A stretch of DNA of 41,803 nt from Cytophagaceae bacterium SCN 52-12 (GTDB lineage Bacteria > Bacteroidota > Bacteroidia > Cytophagales > Spirosomataceae), in assembly GCA_001724175.1 (NCBI GenBank), contig MEDT01000051.1, forward strand, positions 1 through 41,803, written 5' to 3'. The notes below the pieces were generated by a model. That model saw only the letters and a list, made by a program, of their open reading frames with translations, ran no database searches and was not told the origin of the DNA. Positions within the stretch are counted from its first letter, which is position 1. Each line of letters begins with the position of its first letter. The position numbers and the translations under genes were made by a program. Positions 15,603 to 24,287 of the stretch are shown here, one piece after another.

Positions 15603-18600
15603 CTACGATCTTTCCCGGCGTACCCTGAAAGCAGCCAGCAGGGCTGCGATCAGCAAGGCCAGGCCGATTGCGGGAGAAGGTGCTTTCTCCGGCTTCTTAA
15701 GGTCCTCAAAGAGCTTCTTTACCGTTTCTTCCATTTTATAGCCTGTAACTTCGACATTCGCATCTGCCGGCGGCAACGCCGCGGCCGGTGCATTTGCAGC
15801 GGTCTGAGGAGCCGGTTTCGGAGCAGCGCCGCTATTTCCTGTTAAACCGGGATTTGTCGTACCATTGCCCGGTTCCGCCGGAGACCTGACCGCAGCCAGC
15901 TGCCGGCTGTAATCAGCGAGGGCGGCGCCGCTGAGGCCGGGCAATTGACCGGCTACCTGCGTGACGAAGTCCGCCAGGCCCTGGTTGTCGCATATATTGC
16001 CGCTGCAGGCCAGGCCCGCATCTTCTACCGTAGCAAGATATTCGCTGGTCAGGCGCTGCACGACGCTTTCATCGGGGTTCCAGTAGTCTTTACGGATTGT
16101 TTCCAGCATACGCGCAAGGGTAGCCTGGTAGGCATACAGGTTGCCGCCTTTTTCGAACTTTTCACGAATATCCAGCCCGTATTTGTCTTCTACGTAGGTT
16201 TCGTACATCTGCTGCCACTTGTTTTCGTCTATAGCATCGGGTACCGTCACCTGCCAGCCCCAGAGGTGCTCGGTGACTTTGCTGATCATCCGGCCGCCGG
16301 CATAGCCTTCGTCGAGCATTTCGGTGATCCACCTCGGGTTGAGGTAGCGGGTTTTCATTTCCCGGCCTATAAACTTATCGAGCGTTTCCTGCCCTACCTG
16401 CGACGGGTCGGAGAGGTTGGTCACCACGACGTCGGGCGTGCTGCCGTCGATCGACCGTATCGCCAGCGCCGCACCGCCCAGGTATTGGTAAAAATCATCG
16501 TTGTCGAGCGCACCGTATACGTTGGAAGAACGGCTGTGCACCAGCGCTTTTGTACCCGACAGCGTGTTTTTCATCACGGCCAGGCTCAGGCCGTTCCCTA
16601 ATGTGCTGTCGGCGGTTTCGGGCTTATCACCCCAGAATCCCTGTCCGTACAGGTGGCTCATCCGGTTAAAATACACATCGGCGACCTGGTTTTCGTTGTC
16701 CCAGGTATCCGATGCTTCCACGATGTTTTCGATACCGGTTCCATAGGCTCCGGCAGGGACGGAGAACATGCGTACGGAAGCCAGGCGCCCGGCCAGCTTT
16801 TCATCGCCGATGCCCTGCCCCATCAGGATTTGCTTCAGCCTGGCAGTATGCTGCCTGACGAAGTTATCCGTTTCATCGGCCCCGGTGGCCAGCGTAACCG
16901 CCTTGTCGAGCAGCTCCATCATATTAGGGAACATATCGCGGTACAGGCCCGACGGGATGATCACCACGTCGGCCCGCGGCCTGCCAAGCTCCTCCCGGGA
17001 GATCAGCTCTACTCCTTTCACCCTTCCCATGCCGTCGTAAACCGGCCTTGTGCCCAGCAGGCGCAACACCTGCGATTCCATGACGCCCTCATGCCGCAAG
17101 GTTTCGACCGACCATAAATTGAGCGTTACCTTTTCGGGGAAATCTCCGCCATGCGCTTTTCGATAATTTTCTATCAGCTCCTCCGCCAGCGTGCTGCCGG
17201 CAGCATACACCTCTTTAGAAGGGACTTTGGACGGATCGAAGGCGAAGAAGTTTTTTCCCGTAGGCAGCGAAGCCGGGTTGCGCAGAGGATCATTTCCCTG
17301 ACCCGAGCGGACATGCCCGCCGTTGAGCGCATTGACAAGCGATGACAGCTCGCTTTCGCCGCTGGCCAGGATACGGTCCATCAGCTCAACTACCTGCGTT
17401 TCACGTTCCGCATCCGTCAGGTTGGTAAGACGGCTTACGATAGCCACCGCCGTACTGCGCGCATACGATGAATCGGGCGCCTTCCCGAACGTATGCATCC
17501 CGAACGGCGTCTGCTTCTGCCCGATGTCCTGCAGGTAATGCTCCAGTTGTTCTATCTTATCCGCATCGGGCGCTCCTCCCGCTCCGATGTCTTTCAGCAA
17601 TCCCTGCTTCTCTGCCGATTGCCAGATCTGCTCCAGCTTCGAAGCCGCCAAAACGGAGCTTTTCCCGCTTGCTGCTATGTAATCGTTGATCAGTCCCGAC
17701 AGCTCACGCAATTCCGGGTTGAGCCCTGCAGTGTCGAAAGGCGGCGTCAGGTGATCGATGATAATCGCCATCCCGCGTCTTTTGGCCTGCATCCCCTCTC
17801 CCACGTCGTCAACAATATACGGGTAAAGGTTGACCATGTCGCCGATCAGCGCCTCCGGCGCATCATCGTCATTGAGCCCCGCCTCCTTGCCCGACAGCCA
17901 CTCGTGCGTGCCGTGCGTGCCGAGGTGGATAACCGCATTGGCTTTAAACTGCTTTTGCAGGTAAAGGTAAAAGGCGATATACTGGTGGTGCGGCGGAAGC
18001 GTCACATCGTGATAAGCCTTGTCGATGTCCTGGTCCCAGCCCCTGGCAGGCTGCGGCGTCAGGAGGATGTTGCCGTACCAGACGGCCGGCAGCAGGAAAT
18101 AAGGCTCCCCGGCTTCATCACGCCATGTCATGATCCGGGAGCTGTCGGGCGGCCCCCATTTGGCCAGGACTTCCTGCTGAAAGGCGGGCCTCAGTTGCCG
18201 GAACCATTGCTCATATTGCCAGACCGGGATCCGTACCGGGTTGCCCTTCGTGGCTAAGCGACGTATTTCGGCCGGGGCCCAGTTGCCGATGTTCCGGCCG
18301 TAATCCATGATCTGCCGGAACAACCGGCTGCTGTCCGGCTGCTGCCCGCCCAGGTCATATCCTTCCCTGCCCAGCCGTTCCAGAATGCTTTGTATGCTTT
18401 GCGGCAGCACATTGAGGTAGCTGGCGCCGATCGTATGCTTCCCCGGCGGATTGGAATAGTAGATCAGCGCGATCCGCTTTTCCGCATTGGGCTTCCGCCG
18501 CAGGCTGTCCCAGGCCATAATCCGCCCTACGAGGCGATCGACGCGATCGGGTATAGCGGTCTTAACCGTGATCTGCGTACCGTCGGGATAGGTTTCCGTT

Positions 18601-19649
18601 TCCAGGCTGCCGGTAACCGTAGGCTGTATCTGTCCCGATATTTCCGACCTGCTCAGGTGGAGCGTCCGGTTGAAGATGCTCAGCCCCGTCGCGGAGCTTT
18701 CCCATTCCGCGCGCGACTGGTCGAGCTGGATGGTACTGATGACAGGGATATTCATTTTTTCAAAAATACGCCGCAGCTCCTCGGGCGACGAACCGGGCAG
18801 CGACGAGGCGGAGACCAGCAGGCTGATCAACGGCTTGCCTTCCTCGTCAAAAGCAAGCTGCTCCAGCGCTTTGCCGAGCGGCACACCAAAAAGCGGAAGG
18901 ACATTGAATCCTGCCGCCTCCAGCTTGCGAACGTGCTCGTAGAGGTGCCGGTGCTGCCCGTTCAGGATCTCGAACCGGAAGGAATAGAATCCAACCCAGG
19001 GCTGTCCCGGCTTATGTGCGCGGTAGCCGGCGATATAATCCTTCGGGGAAAGGTATACGCTGTCTTTCTCAAACGAATAGATGCCCGCAGCGGGGTATTC
19101 GATCACATCCTCGTAAGGCAGGACCGATGCTCCGCGCTTGTGGAGACCATACAAAACCATATTCCGCAGGTTTTCGATCCCTCCCTGGTCAAAATACCGG
19201 AGCACCTTCCGGTCAAACACGATCCCGAGCTCCTTATAGGCGCTCTCCGCCGGGGTGCCTCCCAATGCATACACTGAGGCGCCCTGCTTCAGCGCTTCGA
19301 GCAGCTGCGGCCGGGCCTGCTCTACCAGGCCGCCCTGGTGGACATAGACAAAAATCAGCTTTGAGCCGGCCACATGCGAGAGATCGCTGTCCTGGTAATG
19401 ACTCTGCGAATAAACCTTCAGCTTATATTTCCCGGAAAACTCCGGTATTGATTTTTCCAGGCTTTCCGCCACGTGGTAAGCGACGGCGGCGTAGCTGTCG
19501 GACACGATCAGGCTGATTTTTTCTGTCGCCGCGGAGGCTGAGATCGTTTGCGCTATGGCGGCCTGTACCGTCCATAGCAGAAAAAACGCAAAATAAAGGG
19601 GCACCAATATTTTCCTATCCTCCCCTGCTTTACCCTTCTTGGCCTTCAT
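15603..19649 (-). CDS. Exported CobN-like chelatase (HmuS/BtuS type)
   Basis: Homologue of the large cobaltochelatase subunit CobN, but built for the envelope: a signal peptide (about 1-34, ending AAIAQ), a long CobN core, a Pro/Ala-rich linker, and a C-terminal membrane helix with a basic tail (AIGLALLIAALLAAFRVRRERS). CobN motifs seen: HLGTHGTHEWLSGKE near residue 580, PFGMHTFGK, and VHSRSSNVYGALDNDDFYQYLGGA. Proteins of this type sit with TonB receptors and MotA/TolQ-like channels in hmu loci, where they are linked to removal of iron from haem or handling of metalloporphyrins rather than to B12 synthesis. That context holds here: it is the last gene of a five-gene operon. I chose ATG 19649 because it gives a normal signal peptide; TTG 19694 or ATG 19685 would add 12-15 residues. 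Metal and substrate are not shown by sequence. Confidence 0.88.
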   Translation of the reverse strand: MKAKKGKAGEDRKILVPLYFAFFLLWTVQAAIAQTISASAATEKISLIVSDSYAAVAYHVAESLEKSIPEFSGKYKLKVYSQSHYQDSDLSHVAGSKLIFVYVHQGGLVEQARPQLLEALKQGASVYALGGTPAESAYKELGIVFDRKVLRYFDQGGIENLRNMVLYGLHKRGASVLPYEDVIEYPAAGIYSFEKDSVYLSPKDYIAGYRAHKPGQPWVGFYSFRFEILNGQHRHLYEHVRKLEAAGFNVLPLFGVPLGKALEQLAFDEEGKPLISLLVSASSLPGSSPEELRRIFEKMNIPVISTIQLDQSRAEWESSATGLSIFNRTLHLSRSEISGQIQPTVTGSLETETYPDGTQITVKTAIPDRVDRLVGRIMAWDSLRRKPNAEKRIALIYYSNPPGKHTIGASYLNVLPQSIQSILERLGREGYDLGGQQPDSSRLFRQIMDYGRNIGNWAPAEIRRLATKGNPVRIPVWQYEQWFRQLRPAFQQEVLAKWGPPDSSRIMTWRDEAGEPYFLLPAVWYGNILLTPQPARGWDQDIDKAYHDVTLPPHHQYIAFYLYLQKQFKANAVIHLGTHGTHEWLSGKEAGLNDDDAPEALIGDMVNLYPYIVDDVGEGMQAKRRGMAIIIDHLTPPFDTAGLNPELRELSGLINDYIAASGKSSVLAASKLEQIWQSAEKQGLLKDIGAGGAPDADKIEQLEHYLQDIGQKQTPFGMHTFGKAPDSSYARSTAVAIVSRLTNLTDAERETQVVELMDRILASGESELSSLVNALNGGHVRSGQGNDPLRNPASLPTGKNFFAFDPSKVPSKEVYAAGSTLAEELIENYRKAHGGDFPEKVTLNLWSVETLRHEGVMESQVLRLLGTRPVYDGMGRVKGVELISREELGRPRADVVIIPSGLYRDMFPNMMELLDKAVTLATGADETDNFVRQHTARLKQILMGQGIGDEKLAGRLASVRMFSVPAGAYGTGIENIVEASDTWDNENQVADVYFNRMSHLYGQGFWGDKPETADSTLGNGLSLAVMKNTLSGTKALVHSRSSNVYGALDNDDFYQYLGGAALAIRSIDGSTPDVVVTNLSDPSQVGQETLDKFIGREMKTRYLNPRWITEMLDEGYAGGRMISKVTEHLWGWQVTVPDAIDENKWQQMYETYVEDKYGLDIREKFEKGGNLYAYQATLARMLETIRKDYWNPDESVVQRLTSEYLATVEDAGLACSGNICDNQGLADFVTQVAGQLPGLSGAALADYSRQLAAVRSPAEPGNGTTNPGLTGNSGAAPKPAPQTAANAPAAALPPADANVEVTGYKMEETVKKLFEDLKKPEKAPSPAIGLALLIAALLAAFRVRRERS

Positions 19650-19705
19650 CTTTATAAAGTTGTGAGCTTGCCACGATTCGTGCATTCGCGGCAAAATTTC
19701 ATTTG

Positions 19706-20032
19706 TTATTCAGGCACGTAGATCACCTGCCCGTCTTCCAGCTTATAGGCAGTCCCGAGCCGCTCTCCTTTGCCGGACGATTGGTCTTTGGTGATCTTTT
19801 TCACCTTGATCTCCTTCCCCTTTTTCTCGATAATTTCGATTTCCCCGTTCGCAGCCTGCTTGGTATAGGTTACATCCGATCCGGAGAACATATCCAGCAT
19901 GTCGAGCGTAGACACCAGCGCGAAGATCATGGCGACGATCAGCACCACGCTCAGGTCGAAAAGGTTGGCTACTCCGCTGATAGGATCTTCCAGGGGCGTA
20001 TCTTGGTCGGCGCGTTTTCCCAGCAGTCTCAT
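19706..20032 (-). CDS. DUF2149 membrane protein (HmuV-like, ExbD-like partner)
   Basis: 108 residues with one membrane helix (about 23-43). The helix begins with FDLSVVLIVAMIF, so an Asp sits at its start much as in ExbD/TolR, the stator partners of ExbB/TolQ. The rest is a small charged periplasmic or cytoplasmic tail. DUF2149 proteins occur next to MotA/TolQ/ExbB-family and CobN-like genes. Start ATG overlaps the stop of the channel gene by 4 bases (ATGA), indicating translational coupling. It probably forms an ion-driven complex with the neighbouring channel protein; this is inference. Confidence 0.82.
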   Translation of the reverse strand: MRLLGKRADQDTPLEDPISGVANLFDLSVVLIVAMIFALVSTLDMLDMFSGSDVTYTKQAANGEIEIIEKKGKEIKVKKITKDQSSGKGERLGTAYKLEDGQVIYVPE

Positions 20033-20646
20033 GGTCTGAACAGCTCTTTGGTGAGCGTTTCTATATTCATGACGCGTCCGTTTTTGCCGGCGGCTTCATG
20101 GTGCTCCAGCTTGCGGAGCAGCTCCTCCATCCGGGTTTCCACTTCCAGGAAATCGGTTTTCAGCCATTTTTCCCTTTCCTGCGAAATAAGGTAAGCCACC
20201 ACGCTGCAGGCCAGCCCGGCGATGGTTGCGGTAAAGGCGTTGACCATATTGGAAGACATGCTGACCAGGTCGCCGGTGGAAAGCGACGACAGGGCGATAC
20301 CCATCGGGATCAGCGTGCCGATCAGGCCTACGGAAGGCGCTATCTTGACCATAAAGCGCACGCGGTCAAGGCGGCTGATCCTGTTCTTCTCCCATAACCG
20401 TACCACCCTCGTCAGGTGGATATCGGTCATTCCGGGCATCGCCAGGGCCTTGTTCAGCTCTGTAGAATAAGCCCCGGTAAAGGACCTGACCGGATCGGTG
20501 CTTCCGCTGCGCCGCCGGATCCACTCCATTAGAAAATCGCCGGCGCTGTATACCGACCACAGGATCATCAGCGCCAGGCTGATGAAAACCGGGTATGACA
20601 ACGCAACGGCAACCTGGTATAAAAAGGACTCGATGTATTCTAGCAT
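20029..20646 (-). CDS. MotA/TolQ/ExbB-family proton channel protein (HmuU-like)
   Basis: 205 residues with three hydrophobic segments: about 12-37, then a pair near 108-130 and 140-160. The pair contains VGLIGTLIPMGIALSSL and NAFTATIAGLACSVVAYLIS, the signature of the ExbB/TolQ/MotA family. Such proteins use proton flow to energise TonB-type or other envelope work. It overlaps the gene before it by 7 bases and the DUF2149 gene after it by 4, so all three are translationally coupled. In this operon it could power the chelatase or deliver energy to the receptor. Confidence 0.9.
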   Translation of the reverse strand: MLEYIESFLYQVAVALSYPVFISLALMILWSVYSAGDFLMEWIRRRSGSTDPVRSFTGAYSTELNKALAMPGMTDIHLTRVVRLWEKNRISRLDRVRFMVKIAPSVGLIGTLIPMGIALSSLSTGDLVSMSSNMVNAFTATIAGLACSVVAYLISQEREKWLKTDFLEVETRMEELLRKLEHHEAAGKNGRVMNIETLTKELFRP

Positions 20647-20948
20647 GACGACTGCTTGTTACGATTAAAAAGGATACCCGAAATGAAAATGACGCCCAAA
20701 ACCAGGAGGGTCGCTGCGAAGGACACCGGGAAAGATGAATCCGTCTCTCCGCCAGCTTCCGCTACCGGGGCATCGCTCCACAGCGGACCGGCCAGGAGGT
20801 AGAGCCCGCACCCGGCCAGGATCAGCGCCGCGTTAGCCGCTATTGCCTGCCCTCTGTTCCGGGAAGCTGCCGGTTCCCAGGTCTTTCCGAACCACAGCCG
20901 GCAGGCTACGCCCCCCGCTGTCAGCAAACCGCCTATCCATTCCTGCAT
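20640..20948 (-). CDS. Small membrane protein of the hmu-like operon
   Basis: 102 residues with two clear hydrophobic segments (about 35-55, NAALILAGCGLYLLAG, and 73-94, SFAATLLVLGVIFISGI) and a short basic C-terminus. I do not recognise a family. It starts 12 bases after the receptor gene and overlaps the channel gene by 7 bases, so it is a real member of the operon. By position it may correspond to HmuT of other hmu loci, but I cannot confirm sequence relation. Confidence 0.75.
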   Translation of the reverse strand: MQEWIGGLLTAGGVACRLWFGKTWEPAASRNRGQAIAANAALILAGCGLYLLAGPLWSDAPVAEAGGETDSSFPVSFAATLLVLGVIFISGILFNRNKQSSC

Positions 20949-20960
20949 TTTGCGCCGATC

Positions 20961-23273
20961 TTAAAGGTTAAAGGAAATACCTGCATTCACCGACCTGCGC
21001 GGGGCATACTGGTAGCTGGTCGGGGAGGTGTAGCTTCCGAAATACAGCTTGTCGAACAGGTTGAGCACATTGGCATTGAAAGCAAACCGCTTCAATTGGT
21101 AAGTGATCTTCAGATCGGCAGTGGTAACAGGAGCCATGACGCGGTTGGCGGAATTCTCCAGGTTGCCGAAGCTTTTGGAGGTGCTCCTTACCCATATCGC
21201 TGCATTCAGCTTTGCAGGCAGGTCGAACACGAAGCCCCCGCTGACGGTATGCCTGGGATTCCCGTCCATTTCATTTCCTACGTAGGCAGGATTGGTTTCA
21301 TACTTCGCGATCCGGGAACGGTTGTAGAAATAGCTGCCGATCAGCGTGAGGTGCTTCGCGAATGTATAGCGGAGCGAGCTCTCTAACCCTCCCAGGTTCA
21401 CCTGCCCGATATTGGTATATTGCCTGACGGGCAGCCCGCCCGGATCGAGATATGCGGGGAGCTTCGACGGATCTACCTCCACTCTTTCGGCAAAATCGCG
21501 GTATTGGGAAAGGTAGCCGGTCAGGGTGAGCTCAACGTTGTTGCCAATGTAAAGATCGCCGCCGAGGTCGACCGAGTATACCATCCTTTCCGGTTTCAGA
21601 TCAGGATTTCCCAGGCGGAAATAAGAGGATCCCAGCGGCCCGGAAATGTAGAGATCGTAAATAGCGGGCGCACGGAACCCTTGCGCAAACTGCGTGCGGA
21701 GGCGGAGCTTCTGCGACGCCTGGTACACCACGCCGACCTTGGGCGACCATACGCTGGCCGACGCCTTGTCGTAGTCGAGGTGTATCTCTTCGCCGGACGT
21801 ACTGTCGAAGAGCTTCCCGTTCAGGTTCTGCCAGTTGTCGTATCTCACCCCGACATTTACATTCACCTTGCGCCCGATCTTCAGATCGTCATTGATAAAG
21901 AAGGAAAGGAAATTCTGGTTGCCCGAAAAATTCTGGTACCCTGAGCCGTAATTAAAGCGCCGGGTGGAAGAGGAAGTATACCGCAGATCGACGCCTGTCG
22001 TCACCAGGTGGCCTCCGAACCTGCGGCTGATTTTCCCGATAAAGCCGTAGATATCGACAGGCGTCCTCGAATCGTAGCTGTCCTTATTATAAGCCTTGTC
22101 GGTATTGTTCCACTGGTCGGCGTCCGACAGGCGCAGCTGTGTGTTGATATAGCCTGTCGCTTCCAGGTTTACGGAGCCTTTCCGGGCTATATACCGCAGC
22201 AGGGAATTGGTAATACTGGTTTTATCGTCGTAGATCGTAGTGGTTCCCGAGAGGGGCATCTGAAGATGGTGGTCCACGACGGCCTCCAGCCTGGATCCCG
22301 GATCGATCTGGTAGACAAGCTTGGTGTTGACGTTGAACAATTCCATACGCGGCGTCATAAAGTAGTCGCGCCACAGGCTGTCGGCCATGTACTTGTAGCC
22401 GTCTGTCTTTTTGTATTCGCCGGAAACCATGATCCCGAAACCGTTCCTGAACGCCTTCCCCGCCCTGATCCCGGCCTGGAACGTATTCATCGAGCCATAG
22501 CGGAGGTCGACTCCCAACGTAGGCTTTTCGGTAGGGCTCGCCGTCACGAGGTTGATCGTGCCGCCCATGGAGCTGGATCCGTGTATGGCTGACCCCGGCC
22601 CCCGTACTACTTCTATACGCGCAATGCTTCCTGTAGCGGTCGAGTTCCATTCGCTGACCCCGCCGGTATAGGCGTCATTGATCGGGATGCCGTCTTTCAG
22701 GATCAGCGTCCGGTTGGCCGAGCCGGTGCCGCGCATCGTCACGGCCGTGTGCGTGCCGGTAGTGGTCAGTCCGCGGTTGCGGTCGATGGTCAGGCCCGGG
22801 ATAAAGCGCAGCGCGTCGTCGATGGTCTGCATCTGGCGCAGCTCCGGCTCCCCTGCTTTCAGAATGGAAATATTGGATGCGATCGTACGCAGCTCCGCAG
22901 GCATCGCCGACCCTGAGACCACGATGTCGCTCAGCGCATTCGTGCTTTCCGCGAGTGTGGGCGAGAGGTTGGCGACCGCACCGGATGAGATGTCTACCGG
23001 GTACCCGGTTACACCGAAACGCAGGTGTGATACATTGACGACGTGCCTGCCTGCGGGCAATACAAGACGGAAAGTCCCGGCCAGGTCGGAATGGGTGACA
23101 TACCTCCCGTCTGCGGTACTGACGCTCGCTCCCGTTATGACCTCTCCCGCCTGATCCCGCAATGTTCCGGTGAGCGTTCCGGTTTCTGAAGCCTGGGCCC
23201 AGGCAGAGCTCGTTGCCAGCCACACGACGACCGGAAATAGTACCCGGAGAATTGTTTTTGTATACGTTTTCAT
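20961..23273 (-). CDS. TonB-dependent outer-membrane receptor (HmuR-like position)
   Basis: Takes up a large, scarce ligand across the outer membrane using TonB energy. Start chosen at ATG 23273 (770 residues), giving a proper signal peptide (MKTYTKTILRV..., AWAQ); the open frame extends to 23396 but that part overlaps the promoter. Seen: a carboxypeptidase-D-like regulatory domain (about 35-120; GTLTGTLRDQAGEVITGASV), a plug domain (about 130-240; IDDALRFIPGL, RGTGSANRTLILKDGIPIND, RIEVVRGPGSAIHG), and a 22-strand-type barrel ending in Phe-Asn-Leu. It carries FRAP and NPDL, the motif pair of haem receptors, but no His in the stretch between them. First gene of the operon with MotA/TolQ, DUF2149 and CobN-like genes. 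Haem, another metalloporphyrin or a cobamide are all possible ligands. Confidence 0.88.
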   Translation of the reverse strand: MKTYTKTILRVLFPVVVWLATSSAWAQASETGTLTGTLRDQAGEVITGASVSTADGRYVTHSDLAGTFRLVLPAGRHVVNVSHLRFGVTGYPVDISSGAVANLSPTLAESTNALSDIVVSGSAMPAELRTIASNISILKAGEPELRQMQTIDDALRFIPGLTIDRNRGLTTTGTHTAVTMRGTGSANRTLILKDGIPINDAYTGGVSEWNSTATGSIARIEVVRGPGSAIHGSSSMGGTINLVTASPTEKPTLGVDLRYGSMNTFQAGIRAGKAFRNGFGIMVSGEYKKTDGYKYMADSLWRDYFMTPRMELFNVNTKLVYQIDPGSRLEAVVDHHLQMPLSGTTTIYDDKTSITNSLLRYIARKGSVNLEATGYINTQLRLSDADQWNNTDKAYNKDSYDSRTPVDIYGFIGKISRRFGGHLVTTGVDLRYTSSSTRRFNYGSGYQNFSGNQNFLSFFINDDLKIGRKVNVNVGVRYDNWQNLNGKLFDSTSGEEIHLDYDKASASVWSPKVGVVYQASQKLRLRTQFAQGFRAPAIYDLYISGPLGSSYFRLGNPDLKPERMVYSVDLGGDLYIGNNVELTLTGYLSQYRDFAERVEVDPSKLPAYLDPGGLPVRQYTNIGQVNLGGLESSLRYTFAKHLTLIGSYFYNRSRIAKYETNPAYVGNEMDGNPRHTVSGGFVFDLPAKLNAAIWVRSTSKSFGNLENSANRVMAPVTTADLKITYQLKRFAFNANVLNLFDKLYFGSYTSPTSYQYAPRRSVNAGISFNL

Positions 23274-23349
23274 ATATGATGAAAAATAAAAAGATGATAT
23301 GCTTTGAACCCGGGCGCGAAGCGGGAGCCGCGGACAGACAACCACATCC

Positions 23350-23362
23350 GCAACAACGTTGC
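23350..23362. promoter_or_regulatory. Palindromic operator 1 at receptor promoter (GCAAC-AAC-GTTGC)
   Basis: Arms GCAAC/GTTGC around three bases. It lies at the expected transcription start of the hmu-like operon and shares its last base with the -7 box. A matching palindrome lies 28 bp away (centre to centre). Confidence 0.65.
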
Positions 23363-23393
23363 AAATGTAAATTAGATGCAACAATGTTGCAAA
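23362..23393 (-). promoter_or_regulatory. Promoter of the hmu-like operon (-33 TTTG, -7 TACATTTG)
   Basis: On the minus strand TTTG (23390-23393) is followed after 20 bases by TACATTTG (23362-23369). This is the best match to the Bacteroidota consensus in the window. The inferred start, near 23355, leaves a leader of about 80 bases to the ATG at 23273. Confidence 0.75.
23377..23391. promoter_or_regulatory. Palindromic operator 2 at receptor promoter (TGCAAC-AAT-GTTGCA)
   Basis: Six-base arms TGCAAC/GTTGCA around AAT, overlapping the -33 element. With operator 1 it brackets the promoter, the arrangement expected for repression by a dimeric regulator. Confidence 0.68.
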
Positions 23394-23433
23394 CATGTTT
23401 CTTTTTTATTTTTCCTCTCACCTGAGACGAAGA

Positions 23434-23486
23434 AGGAGAGCCGCTAATTCACGAACAGTAGTAATTTGTGAACTAGCGGCTCTCCT
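23434..23486 (-). terminator. Long hairpin between DUF1697 gene and hmu-like promoter
   Basis: 19-base arms (23434-23452 and 23468-23486) pair with a single A-G position that becomes a G-U pair in one RNA strand; three further inner pairs are possible. It lies 30 bases after the stop of the DUF1697 gene and probably insulates the downstream operon from it. No strong T-tract follows. Confidence 0.65.
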
Positions 23487-23515
23487 ATTTAAGCAGCCTG
23501 CGTATGTTTTACAGG

Positions 23516-24079
23516 CTACATTTTCTTCAAAATCTTTTCAAAGGTGTTCATGTTACGCGAGGTAAAGGAATTCTTCAGGTTTTTCCTTCCCAGTATTTTC
23601 CCAAACTCAGAATCAAGCGTGTTGCCTTTGGGGACCATCCAGTAGAAATTGGTCCCGACGATCCGGGCGTCTTCACCTTCTGCTCTTCCCGATTTTTCAA
23701 ACTCCTCCACCAGCGTTTTTTCAATTCCGCCGATCCCGATAAAACCATAGATATGAAATTCGGGCCGAGCCTCGAAAGGATTATCGCTGAAGACAGCTTC
23801 GATCTCTACTTTATCTTTTACAAAAAGGAAGGCCTCGTAGCTGAAATGCCCGGACATCGCATTTTCCAGGATATTCTTTAATTCATCTGCATTTTTATCG
23901 GAGGAGAACAGTATATTCCCTGAAGCCAGTACCGCAGATACATTTCTCATCCCCTGCTTTTCAAATACGGAACAGACTTCGGCCATTTTCATATTGGTTC
24001 CTTTTACGTTTACACCCCGAAGGAATGCGCAGCATCGATTGACGGAAACGGGAGAGAGGATATCGGATGTCTTTGTCAT
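23516..24079 (-). CDS. DUF1697 domain protein
   Basis: A 187-residue cytoplasmic protein of unknown function. Family blocks seen: CCAFLRGVNVKGTNMKMAEV near the N-terminus, VSAVLASGNILFSS, and a C-terminal FYWMVPKGNTLDSEFGKILGRKNLKNSFTSRNMNTFEKI, which is the usual end of DUF1697 proteins. Start chosen at ATG 24079 because the family motif begins about 15 residues later; the open frame reaches 24151 with no family similarity. Single gene, ending before a long hairpin. No functional link to its neighbours is apparent. Confidence 0.85.
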   Translation of the reverse strand: MTKTSDILSPVSVNRCCAFLRGVNVKGTNMKMAEVCSVFEKQGMRNVSAVLASGNILFSSDKNADELKNILENAMSGHFSYEAFLFVKDKVEIEAVFSDNPFEARPEFHIYGFIGIGGIEKTLVEEFEKSGRAEGEDARIVGTNFYWMVPKGNTLDSEFGKILGRKNLKNSFTSRNMNTFEKILKKM

Positions 24080-24287
24080 TTTATGTTGAAATAGTGTCTT
24101 TTCAAGCCGCAGCGGCAGACAACCCGGATTCGGCCCTCTAAATTTAGGCAATTCGGTAAACTTGTATTCAGTTTGTTATTAAATAACCGGATTGGTACTG
24201 CGCATGTGCCCGGTACCGATAGAAGGCGGGTACATCCCGGTGATAAGGGTACTCCGGGAGAGTGCACAGACATGCGGCCGGACGGTC

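Noticed and set aside
15603..19694. Biosynthetic cobaltochelatase CobN for vitamin B12
   Set aside because: The protein has a signal peptide and C-terminal membrane anchor, no CobS, CobT or other cobalamin genes are near, and the neighbours are receptor and channel genes of the hmu type.
23274..23515. Cobalamin riboswitch upstream of the TonB receptor
   Set aside because: The leader from the predicted start to the ATG is only about 80 bases and shows no B12-box-like sequence; palindromic operators are seen instead.
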